Source: Clostridiales bacterium (GTDB lineage: Bacteria > Bacillota > Clostridia > Christensenellales > Aristaeellaceae). Taken from it: a stretch of 64,000 nt of DNA. The stretch covers positions 91,829 to 155,828 of the forward strand of contig SVGP01000002.1 in NCBI GenBank assembly GCA_015056255.1, read 5' to 3'. The first letter of the stretch is position 1; each line of letters opens with the position of its first letter. The position numbers and the translations under genes were made by a program. The notes under the pieces were generated by a model that saw only the letters and a list, made by a program, of their open reading frames with translations, had not been told where the DNA came from and did not search any database. This document shows positions 63,962 through 64,000 of this stretch, piece after piece.

Positions 63962-64000
63962 CTATCTTTTTTTTATGCTAAACGCACACGCTGGGGTGTA

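Overview
The window looks like chromosomal core sequence from an anaerobic, spore-lineage Firmicute (Bacillota, class Clostridia; a gut Christensenellales-like organism is my guess). The reasons are operon orders typical of low-GC Gram-positives (hrcA-grpE-dnaK-dnaJ-prmA-rsmE-mtaB, darA-holB-ricT, gerM-rph-rdgB-yfcE, prmC-prfA-tsaC-ywlE), a CIRCE operator, strong sigma-A type promoters, purine-rich Shine-Dalgarno sites with ATG, GTG and TTG starts, and coenzyme B12-dependent glutamate fermentation genes. No phage, transposase, CRISPR array or plasmid function is visible. Layout: positions 1-4219 hold the 3' part of comEB, then an intracellular GH95 fucosidase and a sulfatase for host-type glycans. 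Positions 4254-6852 hold a thioesterase, an AEC transporter, uridine kinase and an acetyltransferase. Positions 6986-16349 (minus strand) form an amino-acid fermentation block in two transcription units. The first is M42 peptidase, a deformylase-like protein, a CitG-like protein, a two-subunit Fe-S hydratase and a GntR regulator. The second is glmS-mutL-glmE-mal. Together they would take glutamate to 3-methylaspartate, mesaconate and citramalate; the citramalate lyase itself is not in the window. Two tRNA-Ser genes follow. Positions 17110-25265 are the heat-shock operon with downstream rRNA/tRNA modification genes. Positions 25327-33148 hold rpsU, an RNA methylase-like gene, rho, rpmE, yqhQ, prmC, prfA, tsaC and ywlE, that is, translation, termination and quality control. 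Ribulokinase and an unknown secreted protein follow. Positions 36473-50822 (minus) run from a very large two-headed GT-C glycosyltransferase through comM, dprA, topA, trmFO, hslV and hslU to a nucleotidyltransferase/degenerate phosphomannomutase fusion. Positions 50873-54068 (minus) hold yraN, rnhB, rbgA, rplS and cdsA. Positions 54317-63689 hold darA-holB-ricT, a zinc-ribbon gene, uxaC, rqcH (minus), gerM, an rph-rdgB fusion and yfcE. tRNA-Arg and tRNA-His close the window. The most interesting signals are mostly regulatory or architectural: a terminator hairpin that contains the Shine-Dalgarno site of the next gene (38792-38839), a 5' leader whose first bases pair with the start region of rplS (53142-53213), a stem-loop leader before rpmE, three alternating CIRCE half-sites before hrcA, two copies of a palindromic dispersed repeat, a deformylase-like protein lacking the catalytic Gln, a Rho factor with an Asn/Tyr/Pro-rich insertion, and a fused pair of GT-C mannosyltransferase-like modules. 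I found no clearly unprecedented multi-gene system. All assignments come from reading motifs and context; no database search was run.
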